Of a stretch of DNA of 64,000 nucleotides, positions 12,732-24,093 are shown piece by piece. The notes below the pieces were generated by a model. The model made no database searches. It had not been told where the DNA came from and was given only the letters and a program-made list of their open reading frames with translations. The stretch is from Macrocystis pyrifera (taxonomy: Eukaryota; Sar; Phaeophyceae; Laminariales; Laminariaceae), in contig JASSKH010000015.1 in NCBI GenBank assembly GCA_031763025.1, positions 558,001 through 622,000 on the forward strand, written 5' to 3'. The position numbers and the translations under genes were made by a program. Position 1 is the stretch's first letter, and every line of letters starts with the position of its first letter.

Positions 12732-13092
12732 AGCTAGTAACTGCTGCTGACGCTGCCGCTGCTATCGCTTCTAGGTGATGGAGAGGCCATCTCCCACACG
12801 AGCACCGTAGGCCGGACGTACAGCTAGCCGTTGGTGTGAGTGCAAGGTGTATGTACTGCTGTGGTGGACAGGTGGGCAGCAGAAGGCAGAGCACCCAAAA
12901 TCCAGATTTCTCAGTTCCTAGAGGTACGCGACACCGCTCAGAACTGGGCTTAGTTCTGAGAGGATTTGCTGATTTCTGCCCCCTCCAGGAACTGACACCA
13001 AAAATATCGATGTTTTTCTGACCCATAATAGATGGTTCTTATTTCTGAGCGTCGGAGATCGCTGAAAAATCCAGAAATAACGTCTCAAAAAA
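12327..13092. mobile_element. Foldback-type element with ~75-85-bp inverted arms
   Basis: The left arm (about 12327-12411) contains GAGACGTTATTTCTGG and GAGAACCATCTATTATGG. The right arm (about 13021-13092) contains the reverse complements in mirrored order, CCATAATAGATGGTTCTT and CCAGAAATAACGTCTC. The interior holds a CTG triplet run and GTCGTCCTCCTCGTCGTCAT-rich sequence. I found no transposase and no convincing target duplication. Confidence 0.65.
12693..12731. repeat. GCT/CTG triplet repeat
   Basis: About 13 uninterrupted GCT units, inside the foldback element. In plus-strand frames it encodes poly-Ala, but the surrounding ORFs show no conserved features. Confidence 0.95.
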
Positions 13093-14545
13093 ATCCCATA
13101 ATAGTTGGTCTAATAATAATAATAATAATAATCTAATCATATACCTGGTATAATAATACTGATACTACCAATGCTAACAATAGCACAGATCCCCAGTAAA
13201 CACACCACACCACCATCAACACCACTGGCAGCCGATACATTCCCAACATACCAGGTATTCATTTAGAGATAGCGATAGCGATAGCGAAGATATTTCGGCA
13301 TGATACATACCGTCGAGAAAGAGCGGTTCGCTTCGTAGAAATTCAAGCACTCGACCTCGGGGCGGCAAGCTTGGACGCGCAACAACCCCCGTCAGAGAAA
13401 CCCAACGACCTCATCAACACAAACACAAAATGGCATCGTGTCTAAAAGCTGTATGTTGGTCTGTCCCTCCTGTGTTGTCGGGTACTAGATCAAACTAACG
13501 TCAATCCGTCCCTATTTGCTCGTGGTGTGTACGAGTTCTTTGCTTATTTTTCTAACTTGGACACCTCGACGACGGCAACGAGGAAAACGAATTTCCTGTT
13601 ATGTTCCCGTTTCCTTTTCATTTCCCTTTTCTTTGCATTTTCTTCCCGTAAGCTCTAGGTCCGTACAGCATTGAGTAGGATTGGGATACATACCCACCCG
13701 ATTTCGACCACCTCGGCGTCTTCACCAGCCGACGAACTTCCGTTCACTCGTCAGCTTGTTTCGTCGCAAGTCATATTTCAAATTCCTGTGCCTCGGGTGA
13801 TTCGTGTTTTATTTTTGGGCAAATGCCAAAATCAGTTATACCTGATCCGTTTGAGCCAAAATCAGGTACATTCTAAAACCAAGTAAAAAAACGCGCGCCA
13901 CGAGCGGTGTGATGTCCATGACAATCCGGTAAAAAAAGAATGCGCCTAAAGCATTAAGACACATGGCCTCCAAAATGTGAATTGTTTGTTTTCTTCAGGG
14001 TGTAGGTACCACGGGCTCCACTTGGACCTGCAAAGAGTCACTACTAATATGCTTCGTTTATTTCGCCACGGCGGGAGCGCCACAAGAGTATTTACTCAAG
14101 AGTATTTACTCTGTGTCTGGCGCCCCCCTCCCGTTGACAGCTTTAAAGCTTCCAGACCGTCCGCGGAACCGCCTGCTCGGCACGAAAATTATCTTGCCGT
14201 ACCAAACCTGAGACCACCTCGACGCGGGGTGGTGCAGACGAAACGCCGAGTGTCCATGGTGCTGTAAAGACTGCTGTCAACATCATAGAAGACAACAAAG
14301 TACACACGACAACTAACTGAAGCACATCGCACACCCCAAGGGAGAAAAAGTGAAACCAGCGTACGCATGTATGCATGTATATACGTACTTTTACGTACGA
14401 CGTACGAGTACAGAGTTTATACGTCAATACAGAAGAATTTCAACCGAGGGAGGGCAGACGCACAGGGACAGAAAACACAGTGTACGTATGGCCTCTCTGA
14501 TTGGTTCAAAGTTGGCCAAAATCACTTGAAAGCTAGACAGAGTAG
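13093..14545. other. Gene-poor stretch
   Basis: It contains an AAT run near 13110-13130, a GATAGC hexamer repeat near 13268, two TACCWGGTA words, and CCAAAATCAG words (13828-13875) related to the hairpin at 14546. A 15-bp direct duplication AGAGTATTTACTCA lies near 14088-14112. No coding sequence was recognised. Confidence 0.6.
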
Positions 14546-14697
14546 AAAAAATCAGGTGTACCTTGGCCTTTTCGTGCCAAAATCAGTTACAATGTCAGCT
14601 TGGCCAATAGCAGGGCTCCTGGTGGTGTGTTTTGTACTTGATTTCAGTACTGTATGTAACTGTTTTTGGCACGAAAGTGGCCAGGTATACCTGATTT
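14546..14697. mobile_element. Hairpin MITE-like element with ~46-bp inverted arms
   Basis: The left arm AAAAATCAGGTGTACCTTGG, then TTTCGTGCCAAAATCAGTTA, is mirrored by TAACTGTTTTTGGCACGAAA, then GTGGCCAGGTATACCTGATT at 14656-14697. The two arms flank about 60 bp. Fragments of the same sequence occur at 13828-13875. The family and target duplication are unclear. Confidence 0.65.
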
Positions 14698-15650
14698 TGG
14701 CAAAAACCCCCTTTTTTTCCCCAAATGGCTGTCGCATTTTGTTGTCTCGAGAGCGAACGCGAGTTTCCAATTTGCTCCACGCCGTTCATTTTTAGGGGGC
14801 CCAAACAAATCGCCATGACGTGAAAGTCATATCTACTCACGACTGCCGAGATCTCCGAGAACTACAGAACAAAAAAAACACGGCCAACACTGAAAAAAAT
14901 AAGAGTGCGCGGAAATATCAGCACAGCGGACCCAGCGGACGAACTACAAACGAAACACCCCTATCTCGTAGGTTACGCCCGACGCCCGACTGCCTGTACT
15001 GCACTGCTGTACCTGGTCCTGTGTACACCTGAGGAAAGGATGGTTAGGGGCGATCGCTCACCGATTGGTGGGGTGGCAGGCAGCTCAACGGTGACCAGTG
15101 GGATGGGGTGTGATTGGCGGCGGGTAGGTTAACTGGGGTGTAGTCGGCAGACTCGTGTACGAGTACTTGTCGCACGTTCTGTGCTTTTCGCATCCAGTGT
15201 GTACATTTTATACGCTTTTCGCATACAGTATACCTAGTATACATTTGATACGTTTGTCGTTGGATATTTTGATATACCAGGTATATTTCATCAACACACA
15301 CATCGAATAAAGTGGGCGGCAGTAATTAATATCCTGCTGCGCGAGTTCTTAGCGACAGCCACACTTTATATTTCTCTATCTCGCTATCTTGAAGAATGCT
15401 ATTAATACTAATAATACTGCTGTGTTTTGAGCAATAGGTGTACTTTTAGAACTCACGCACGTTTTGGGGTACTATTTTACCACTATAGCTGTAGTTACGA
15501 TGTAGCCACGTATATTAGTTAGTATATGCTTGTTTTTTACAATTTTACTATTAATCGTAGAAAGGAAACTACTCGAAGCACACGGCCTGCTGCGAGTATG
15601 AGATGTGATTGCCTCGGGTACCGCTCTACCGCTCTATCAATATGATACAC

Positions 15651-15747
15651 TTAACCCTTTTAGTACCGCAGTCCCGTTTTGGGGACAAATCACTTGGAAC
15701 TAGACTGGTTCGTCCCCAAATCGGGACTGCGGTACTAAAGGGGTTAA
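15651..15747. mobile_element. piggyBac-type MITE
   Basis: TTAA directly flanks both ends. The element starts CCCTTTTAGTACCGCAGTCC and ends in the near-perfect inverse GGACTGCGGTACTAAAGGGG. TTAA duplication with CCCTTT-like termini is the signature of the piggyBac superfamily (established knowledge). The element is only about 90 bp between the duplications, so it is non-autonomous. Confidence 0.8.
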
Positions 15748-15800
15748 ATGAGTACCTACACCTATACCAGGTACCAGGCGTCTACTACAGCATACGATAG

Positions 15801-17048
15801 CAGTGTATACCACACCCCCACGGTATACCACCCGGGAGGCCACTATTCTAAATCCTAAACGATCGCCCGAGTTTTCATCCGGGGTACGGTGCATACCACA
15901 CCCCATGATGGCATGCCTCATTATCATTACGACACCCCCAAGTTATCACCGCGGGTTAAAGTGTGCCGCAATGAACAAAACGAGTACCGGTACCGGAACA
16001 GCACAGCAGCAGCACATCAAATTTGCGAGAGTATCACAGCTTACCGCATGGAGCCAGCAGCATGGAGGTGGAGGAGACACCGTGGTCCATCGCAACGGGC
16101 AAAGTGGTTTGGGATGGTGTGGGGCTTCCGGCGACTAACATTTCATCTATGATGGGGTGTGCTTGGTACCGGTAGTCCCGTCTGTAGTCTACGTTTGCAG
16201 CACATGTTGCGTCACCGGCTGCTGTTGAAAACAGCGTGGTTCCATTGATAGAACTTTTGTTTTTCAACCGTTTGCAGATTTGTGTTTTTGTAAGTCTTCC
16301 CTACTTTGTGCTTTCCTTGTACGAGTACTGTGTTTGCTATCTCTACCGGTATGATATTTCATGTTGCATGCAGCTGTACATTTATTGCCTGTTTTTCTTT
16401 TTGTTCATGCGTTCATCATGCATCAAGGTACCGGAAGTTAGGTACCCTAGGTACCGGTATACCGGTAATACCGTACGGTAGTGTACCCCGCCGCAGAAGG
16501 GGATATTGGCTATCCCCGGGTTGCTTAACATTAGATTGCCCTCAGGCAGCTAGCTGCGCAGGAGAATCACAATAGAAAATTGTTTTCAGATAAAATCGCG
16601 TGAAATACGGTATCGGTACGGTACTCGCACCGCTTCGAAGTTCATTACGACACCCCCTTGTTAAAACACCCCTTACTGTCACACGCCTTCGTTCCTGCCT
16701 GGAGTGTGGCAGCAAAACTCCTTTGCAACCGGTGCTATTACACCCCATACGATCACACTCCTTGCCGCCTGCCTTGAGTGTGTCGGCGAAAACTTGCAAC
16801 CGCCGCTGTCACAACCGTTACTATCACCCGCCGTCTGCCTAGAAAATGGCAGCAAGACTCGTTTGTAACCACTGCCGTCACCCCCCGGTGTTATCGCACC
16901 CCTACAGAAATATACCACCTGGGGTGGTTAATTATCTAAAATCCCAAACAATCACCCACTTTATCACCGGGGGTAGGGTGTATACCACACCCCCACGGTA
17001 TACCACCGGAGGTGGTAATACCCAAAACCCGGGGTGTGGTATACACTG
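15801..17048. mobile_element. 1.25-kb element with perfect 18-bp terminal inverted repeats
   Basis: CAGTGTATACCACACCCC at 15801-15818 is repeated as its exact reverse complement at 17031-17048. Terminal sequence GTATACCACACCCCCACGGT is repeated inside near 16981, with further related copies (15828-15890, 16912-16980). A degenerate ~70-75-bp tandem array (about 16655-16905) lies in the interior. No transposase-like ORF and no clear target duplication were seen, so it could be a non-autonomous DNA transposon or a foldback array. Confidence 0.6.
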
Positions 17049-19684
17049 TCATATACCTGGTACTGTACTACGCTACGTACTATTATTAGTCCAGGATGTT
17101 CGTATTTATTCTGACATTGCTACTACTGCTGTAGAACTGCACATTCATTGCAGCAGTCGTTGTTCGTCAAGTGCGAACGTGAGAAACCCGTCGATGCTTT
17201 GGTCGCTGGATAGGTCTTCCGAGTCTTGAAAAATAATGAAAAAAAAGGTAACATTTTATCTTTGCCCATGCCGATTGCCGATTGCAATGTAGCGACAGCG
17301 AGGGAGCTTTCTGCCGGCGACCACCTACTGACCTGGCCGATGAATACTAAGAGATTGAAATTGCTCACTGCAAATGCTTCTTTGGTCCAACGTGTGTAAT
17401 AATATTAATGTAGCTACCAGTGTGTGCGTTCTTCACACTATACCGTTCTTTATACCCGTCGACATATATACGAGGTACATCGCTTCGGTCTGCCCCGACG
17501 TCGGGGTGGGCCGGAGTCCATCGGTACCTACGACCGTCCACCGGTGGTCATACAAGCCCCAGCCTCGGTAGAGAGGAACCCTGTGCGGCCTGGTAAGTGA
17601 ACTACTGACGGCGCAGGGTGGTGGCGATGAGTTTTATTTTAATCCCTATGCTGAGGAGTTCGTTCCAACAACATAGGAGGAGCATCGCCACGGCGGAGGG
17701 CGTAGTGGGTACAGCTGGGGAAAGGAGAGGCTGGGCATCACGTGAGTAAGCAAACACCCTGACAGCGAGGACGAGAGTGTGGGGGTTGGTATGGGCTAGG
17801 CCGGCTGAACCCAGCCTTTCGAAACGAAGGCACGCACCTGGCAGGAAAACAGAGAGCCTACATCGTTACAGCTGTCGACGAATGCAGAAACGAAATTATA
17901 GATGAGTGGCTAGGTATCGGTTCGACTAGCCCTTGAATTGTTTTTGTGTTTATCTTGTTGAGGTGTTCAATGGGAGGGGGCGCGACAGCGGCAGTACTGA
18001 CACTCGACACCGCTATTGACGACAGTAGGAAGGAGACGGCAAAGATGTGGCTAGGTTCCCGAATCGATTTTCAAGCAGAGAAGGGCACCCATGTTACTAT
18101 TACCTCCTGGAGTACGATTTTATATTTTCCCCCCTTTTCTCTTCATTGTTTTTTGCCTTGCCTCTCCGTTTGTTTCCTCTCCCCGCCCCGCCGTCCTTAT
18201 GCCGGTATATTCCTCTCCTTCGTGTCGCTTCGTCCGTGCAGCGTGCAGCAGCAATCTGTCCTCCTCTAGTATGTATGCTTTCCTAATAGCAGCCATTCTG
18301 ATCTCTTTTGTTGTTCATATGCTATGTCATTTCAGGATTATTTTTGTTTGTATTTTTCCTAGGTATATTATTTGGGACCTTGCTTGTGTTGCTGTGTTCT
18401 CGTACCCCGTACGCTGGCATTTCACTTGCTTGATCCATGAATTTGCGATTATTATAGTTTCAACGTCCGTCTCACAACTGTAGTCTAGTCTGTGACCACG
18501 TAATTGGTACATCTCTAGGAAGAGGAATCAGGACGGGCACTGGGTGTACTGACGAAGCTGGGTAGAAAGGACCACTACTACTGCTGTAGAAGTAGAGACA
18601 ACACACACATCCAGCACAACCAGTGTCCGTGCCGATTCTTCAGTCCTAGCGAGACACATGTTCTGTGGTGACAAAACTACAGCAGCAGCAGCACAGCAGC
18701 AGCACAGCAGCAGCAAGCAGTACATACACAACACAAACACACGACAATAGACCAATAGACGCAATCTGGCACGCACGTCTCTCTTTTAATCAACACACCC
18801 AACCAATCTCTACTTTGACGTAGATTACCTACGGTCAAGTCTACGCATCCATCTCCATTTGTATACATTGTAGTTGTAAATATAAATATTAGTACAGCAG
18901 CAGTAGTGCATACGCAACAGGCAATACTGCAGGATACCTGATACTGATAGAGTGTGGAAGCTCTTTCAGTAACACAAGTGTGAACAGCAAGTACGTTGGG
19001 TTGTACTCAAGGGCTCAGGTGCTCACGTAGATATCAGGCCCTCCCCCTACACCGTACGTAGTGTCGCATATAGAATTGTTGGTACACTACTGCACTCACC
19101 GGTCACCTGGACGTCTGACAGATGCACCTCGCCCTCCTCCTTCCCTTCCATGCTTGGTGGAAAACGAAAAAATGTCTATCGGAGTAAAGCCAGGGCCTCT
19201 GCTTCTGCTGCTGGTGTTGTTGCTGCTGCCGCTGCCGCTGCTGCTGTTGCTGTTGCTGCTGCTGTTGCTTGCTGCTGCTGTATATAGCAACGTGGACCAA
19301 CAGTGCTTGCTATGCTGAAGCTTTGCGGATAATATGACCCGACAGCACGTGGAGTAGTTGATTGCAAATGCTCTGCGGGAGGAGTGCAGCACTGATGTGC
19401 TCTTATGGCTGTTGGCGCTTGGCTTTTGATAGAGGAACTGTCGCAGAGACGGAGCGTGTGGTGGAGACAATTGCGCTATGATCTTGCGAGGCGTGTTTGA
19501 ACCGGGCAAGTACCACATGCAATACACACATAGCCGGCAAATTTTATACGTCACGGGACAGCTTACGCGGACTTTAATTGCGCGCCGCGCAATGTATGCA
19601 AAACCCCTGTTTTGGCAGATACTGGAGCGCGATGTATAGTCATTCCCAGTGACTAGAGGCAACCTTTATGAGAATCCTCGGCAG
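17049..19684. other. Gene-poor stretch
   Basis: It contains CAG/CTG-rich tracts (about 18680-18716 and 19198-19285), short C/T-rich DNA (18120-18200) and splice-donor-like GTAAGTG near 17591. No conserved peptide was found in any frame. Confidence 0.55.
19198..19285. repeat. CTG/TTG triplet-rich tract
   Basis: Interrupted CTG, GTT and CCG triplets. They give poly-Leu, poly-Gln or poly-Ser in different frames, with no supported gene. Confidence 0.9.
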
Positions 19685-20125
19685 ACATCGATCGACAAAA
19701 CCAATGACACCGTCATGAAATCTGAACGGAATGCGCTGGTTAAGGTCTCCGACCCAGCCTAGTGTCACAGTGCTCACACCTCGGTCGGTGATATGTGGCG
19801 TGGGCTGACCAGGCGTCTGATAAAAAAACATTTTGGCACTGGTCTGTCGAAGACAGACGACAAAAAATCTCTACCCCTCACCGATGGCAAAAAATAGACA
19901 ATTTCTCAGGTTTGACATCGATCGACAAACCCAACGATTACGTCACGAACTCTGAATGAAGTGCGCTGGTTAGAGGCTCCGACCCACACTAGTATCACAG
20001 TTCTCACACCTCGGGCGGTGATATGTGGCGTGGGTGGGCCAGGCGTCTACTAAAGACATATTTGGCAGCTGGTATGTAGAAAATAGACGGCAAAAACTCT
20101 CGATTCCTCTCCGTTGGCACGAAAC
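19685..20125. repeat. Direct tandem duplication, ~230-bp unit
   Basis: Copy 1 (19685-19914) and copy 2 (19915 to about 20125) share ACATCGATCGACAAA, GTGCGCTGGTTA, GGTGATATGTGGCGTGGG, CCAGGCGTCT and GACGGCAAAAA blocks in the same order. They differ at many single bases, so the duplication is old. No function is apparent. Confidence 0.85.
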
Positions 20126-21289
20126 AGAACTTTTTGAAAGCTCTGACGAAGAGCATAGGACGCCGCGGCCAACCTCTCGCCCCCTAGACGACGGATTCCA
20201 ATTATACCTCCCAGGCCATAATTTGCACTCATTGGCCTTGCCCGGTACCAAGTTCGTTGACCGTGGGTGGAGTATATGTCGAGATCGAAGGTCAATCGTC
20301 GCGTGACTGCCGGTGTGCGAGCTGCGAGCTGTGTCTTTCTTCTTCTAGTTTGTGTGCGGCGTGATTTCACGTGGTTCCCGTGGTTCCCGTTAATACGGCG
20401 ATTTTATTGGAAGATGGCTCCCGTCGTTCGCGTTATTTCAGCCATTTGATTGGAAGATAGCTGGCGTCAACTGCCCCGTGTTATTTTAGACTTGCCCACA
20501 TAGCCCACAGCGTGCAGTTGCACTGCACGCGGATCCCAGTGAGATCCTGCACACGAAGTTCAGGATTGGCCAAAAAGACGAGGCTATCCCGCCGCACGAG
20601 GTAGTAGGTCGCAGGAAGTGCCCAATAAGAACATAATGCTCACGTTTTGGAGAAGAAAAATTGGGATAAGAAAAACGGCTCAGAAGTGGTGAACCCGGTT
20701 GTTTGAAGATGGCGCCCCAATAATAAGAACCTCAGGCTTGCCCAGATTAGGTGTGTCTTGTTGACGGACCCATACTGCACTAACTCATCGCCACAACAGC
20801 ATGTGGTTACAGGACAGGCTCCAGCAACCCTGGTGATGACTACCAATAGGGCCCAGTCTTATCAAAATCGGCACCGGTATTATAAAAGCCCGATGAGAGT
20901 GTCTTCTGTATCACGCAGCTTGTAAATAAAGATGACGTTGAACCACTCACTCGGCCGTACTCACAGCTGCTCTACGGCATCAGAACAGATAGCCGTGCCC
21001 TTTCCCGTGAGGGTGGGGTTCACGTACGCCCATGTTCCGTCCAACCGTGTTCGTGTACCAAAATAACGCGGGAAGAGCTCGAACTAACGTGGCGACAGAG
21101 GCAAAGTAGGCAAGCTGTTCTCGTTGGTGCTTCCGGTGGAGGCGCGTTCAACGGCAGAGTCGACATCACGCGCCCACTACTGAAGGTCGCTCCACATGGC
21201 CGATTGGACGAGTTGGACAAGGCCGGACTGCGGTAGGCGAAGATCACTCTGCCGGAACTGCAGCACACTCACCCCCCCCAATAGGGTGG
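20126..21289. other. Stretch with no firm gene; possible LTR-like remnant
   Basis: Around 20880-20970 a TATA-like TATTATAAAAGC, an AATAAA (about 20925) and CTCACAGCTG occur in order, reminiscent of an LTR or a terminal UTR. No matching partner repeat was found in the window. On the minus strand, 21050-21290 has open frames with donor-like GTGAGT at both ends, but no recognisable domain. Confidence 0.35.
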
Positions 21290-21423
21290 AGGAATGAACG
21301 GTGGATAGGTCACGTTAGCGACGTCCCTCCTGAAGGCGACAAATAGGACAGATCCACCTTGTTGCTGCTGTCGTCTACCGAACGCACGCCAACATTCTAA
21401 GGGGCCGTCCTCCACAGCGTTCG

Positions 21424-22011
21424 CTAGGCCATTTTCATCGTAAGGCAGGCCGTCGTCAACGCGGACTTCGTGTACTTGGCGAGGAAGAGGCTGGTGTGAT
21501 ACCATTCGCGCGAACCCAGGAAGGGACGATACCACGACCGCTGATCCACATAATAACACGCAAACAGTGGTAGGCATCTCTCGTCAGAACTTGTAGAATA
21601 CTTACTTCCCGTGTGGCGGATAATATCGTCCACGCAAGAGCGGTGAAAAGTGTGTCCACAAGGCAGCTCGACCGTGCCGTAAGGTGACAAGTGTTCCTCA
21701 GTTGACATGAGTTGATTGCAAATAGCACTTCCTACGTATTTGGCAAGAGCAGCGTGTTTTTCTAAACTAGTGCCGAACGAAGTCTTCCGGGAGCTGACTG
21801 CGGCTGCTACGTCTATATACCCAAACCAGGAGATGTGCGTGTAGAGTGAGCCTGAATTGATTGCTCCTCCGTCATGCCAATGTATGCTTTGGCATTTCCC
21901 CAGGGTTCTACCGTCACCGTCAGAAGTGCCCACTCTCAGCACAGGTTCGAAAACCGCTTGATTGGGTAGTTTCGCTAAATAATGTTGCCGATGCAACAGG
22001 GCCGTCCGCAA
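21424..22011 (-). CDS. Possible RING-H2-like exon or fragment
   Basis: This 195-codon open frame contains LPCGHTFHRSCVDDIIRHTG at about 21605-21665. That matches the central half of a RING-H2 finger (Cys-Gly-His, Phe-His, Cys). The preceding C-x2-C pair is incomplete (ICNQL), and the following Cys pair is irregular (CLPLFAC), so a complete zinc finger cannot be shown. RING proteins usually act as ubiquitin ligases. A frame change or intron may break the gene, and the downstream frame runs to a GTGAGT donor near 21273. The start codon is uncertain. Confidence 0.35.
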   Translation of the reverse strand: MRTALLHRQHYLAKLPNQAVFEPVLRVGTSDGDGRTLGKCQSIHWHDGGAINSGSLYTHISWFGYIDVAAAVSSRKTSFGTSLEKHAALAKYVGSAICNQLMSTEEHLSPYGTVELPCGHTFHRSCVDDIIRHTGSKYSTSSDERCLPLFACYYVDQRSWYRPFLGSREWYHTSLFLAKYTKSALTTACLTMKMA

Positions 22012-22734
22012 CGGTTGTTAGCCGCGTCACATAATCGGGCATCAGTTCGTGGCATGTCGATGGAAGATCTATGTCATGGCCGCCGTAGTTCATGACGAGT
22101 GGAAGGATTATTCGTCAGCTTAAAAAACGTCTCGCCTGGTGGCACTAGCATTGATATAGCTTCAGTTCGTGTTTTGTTTATCCCATCATCCGTCAACGTA
22201 TAGAATCAGGTGAGCTAGCCTGCAGAGTTCTCAAAAACATAAATGTCTTGGCATGTTCACTGGACGTTTTCCCTGCTGAAGGGGTCTGCCGCCATCGACA
22301 TGAGATCCCTGCTCTTCACCTGTGCTATTTTTTCGGCCACATCCGCGGACACTTTCCCGCGTAGTTTGAACTGCATATAGGATATAGATTCGTGCCTGAA
22401 AATTATGGCGGCAGCACAGAAAATAATAACCCTGTCTTTCCGTCAAGACGAGTCGCGACGGTTGAGCAAAATCCGGAGCCATTTCACGAATAAACACTTC
22501 TTTGACGAGTTGTGTCAAGCGGTCCTCCAGAACTGGGAACAAGTGACCGAACGCCCCCTTCAAGGCATTATTATTGCGAAAGTCAGAAAGAATATCGCCA
22601 TGCGGAACAGTTACTACAAGAGCATTCTCCGTCCCTTCAGGTGGCGGCCTGCCTTCCTTGAGACAGAGCAGGTTGAGATGCTGCCACGACATTGAGATCG
22701 AGATCGTGCCCCAATCTTCGTAGCACACTCGGAC
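22012..22734. other. Host DNA left of the copia insertion
   Basis: A plus-strand ORF (22405-22695, 96 codons) and a longer minus-strand open frame (from the insertion site down to 22231) overlap. Neither shows a recognised domain. In the reconstructed empty site the minus-strand frame stays open into the 29.7-kb flank, so a host gene may have been interrupted here. Confidence 0.35.
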
Positions 22735-23209
22735 TGTTATGGAAATGTTAGCACATGACCATGTTTGTGTCAATGTTCAAGTAGCACTGCTCTTGTGTCG
22801 TAGATCATAGTCTATGTACCGTTTCGGCTTGTAACGTATATTATGCGGAGGAATAGCAGCCGTATCGTCCCTGCTCGTAGGACTGAGTATTGCAGCCATA
22901 TCGTCTCTGCTCGTAGGACCGAGTATCTCACTCTCTGATGTGACCTTTATCCGGATCGTGATGGTATCCTAGCTGCCTATCCATCTCTGGAAGCTGCCGT
23001 CGTCTGGACTCTTGCATTCTCTGTGGCGTACATCTGTGTGTGTTGGCCATCTAAGCGCCAGTGTTTACGTGTTATCACGTCTTCTTCTCTCTACAGCACG
23101 GGAGTATCTTACTCCCCGGGCCATCGCTAGCCCGGTGTCATATCTCGGGTAACACCGAGGACACAGCCTCTGTCTATATTGCCAGGGTACAACGCAATTA
23201 TCCATAATA
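22735..23209 (+). repeat. 5' LTR of the copia element
   Basis: 475 bp, with TGTTAT/ATAATA imperfect inverted termini. It contains an internal near-repeat (GCAGCCGTATCGTCCCTGCT and GCAGCCATATCGTCTCTGCT). It should carry the promoter, but I could not fix a TATA box with confidence. Confidence 0.95.
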
Positions 23210-23223
23210 GGTTAATGAGCCTC
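23210..23223 (+). promoter_or_regulatory. Candidate primer binding site
   Basis: GGTTAATGAGCCTC directly abuts the 5' LTR. Its complement resembles the anticodon stem-loop of a Met tRNA (GGCTCAT-AACC) with one extra base. Drosophila copia is known to prime from an internal initiator-Met tRNA fragment. The match is imperfect, so this is tentative. Confidence 0.35.
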
Positions 23224-24093
23224 GCGTTGTGCGTGTAGTGAACACACACATCTTCTCTGCGGAGGTTTTCTTCTGCTGGAGGGAGCTTTCTGCTGGAGGT
23301 CTACATTGAGTCAACACGTCTGCTGTTGGATCCGGACTGATCACCTGGATTCTCGGCTGCACATTCGGTACGCTACTGCTGTGTGTAAAGCATTCGGGGG
23401 TACAACTTCTAAGCGTTGATTCAGGTCGGCGAATAGAGTTGTGCAGGGTTGTTGGTTCGCATGTGCAGAGTACCGTTCAGGTATTCTGGGTCTGTGTAAT
23501 TGGCTTCTCGAAATCACCTGCGCGTGTCGTATCGCGAGGTGTAGTCTGTCCAAGATACCTTCTAGCTGCTGGGTGCCGACTCAGTAGCGTGTGTAAGGGT
23601 GAGGATCTGGCTTGGCTGGGTGCATCCGTTGTGGCAGCCTCATCAAATAAATATAACGTGCTCCACGTTTCCTGCGCGTGCGTCGTCATGCGAGGTAGGG
23701 TTTACATCCAAGACTACCTTCTCGTACCGGTTTGTGGTGCGTGCGTAAGGTTGCGGATTCGACCTGTCTGAGCAGTGCATCTGACCCGTGTGACTGCAGG
23801 ACGTGGCCGGAGTTGACACCTCCGACGCCATACACCGCAGGCTAGTCATCTGTGGTAGGTTATTCCTGTGTCTCCCGGAGCATAGGAGTCTGGGCGGATA
23901 CTGGTGAGTGTCCGGCGGACAAGGGTTGTGAGCTCCAGGGCTGCAATCCTGAGAAGCCTACATCCGTATAGCAACAAGATCTTGCACCGTCCCTTGCGCG
24001 TCGAGATACTCAGGTACTCGGGGCGTTACGCGTGTGAGGAAAGCCTACGCGCCTTGAGCGTAGCCCCGTTCCCTGGAAAAGGATCGGGAGGCG
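23224..24093 (+). other. Copia leader region
   Basis: This is about 870 bp between the primer site and the gag ATG. It contains a degenerate internal repeat (GCGCGTGTCGTATCGCGAGG near 23520 and GCGCGTGCGTCGTCATGCGA near 23673, each followed by CCAAGA and a TACCTTCT word). It should hold packaging signals, and no ORF is recognised. Confidence 0.6.

Noticed and set aside
20560..21010. A solo LTR with TATA-like and AATAAA signals
   Set aside because: No partner copy, no clear TG...CA ends and no target duplication were found.
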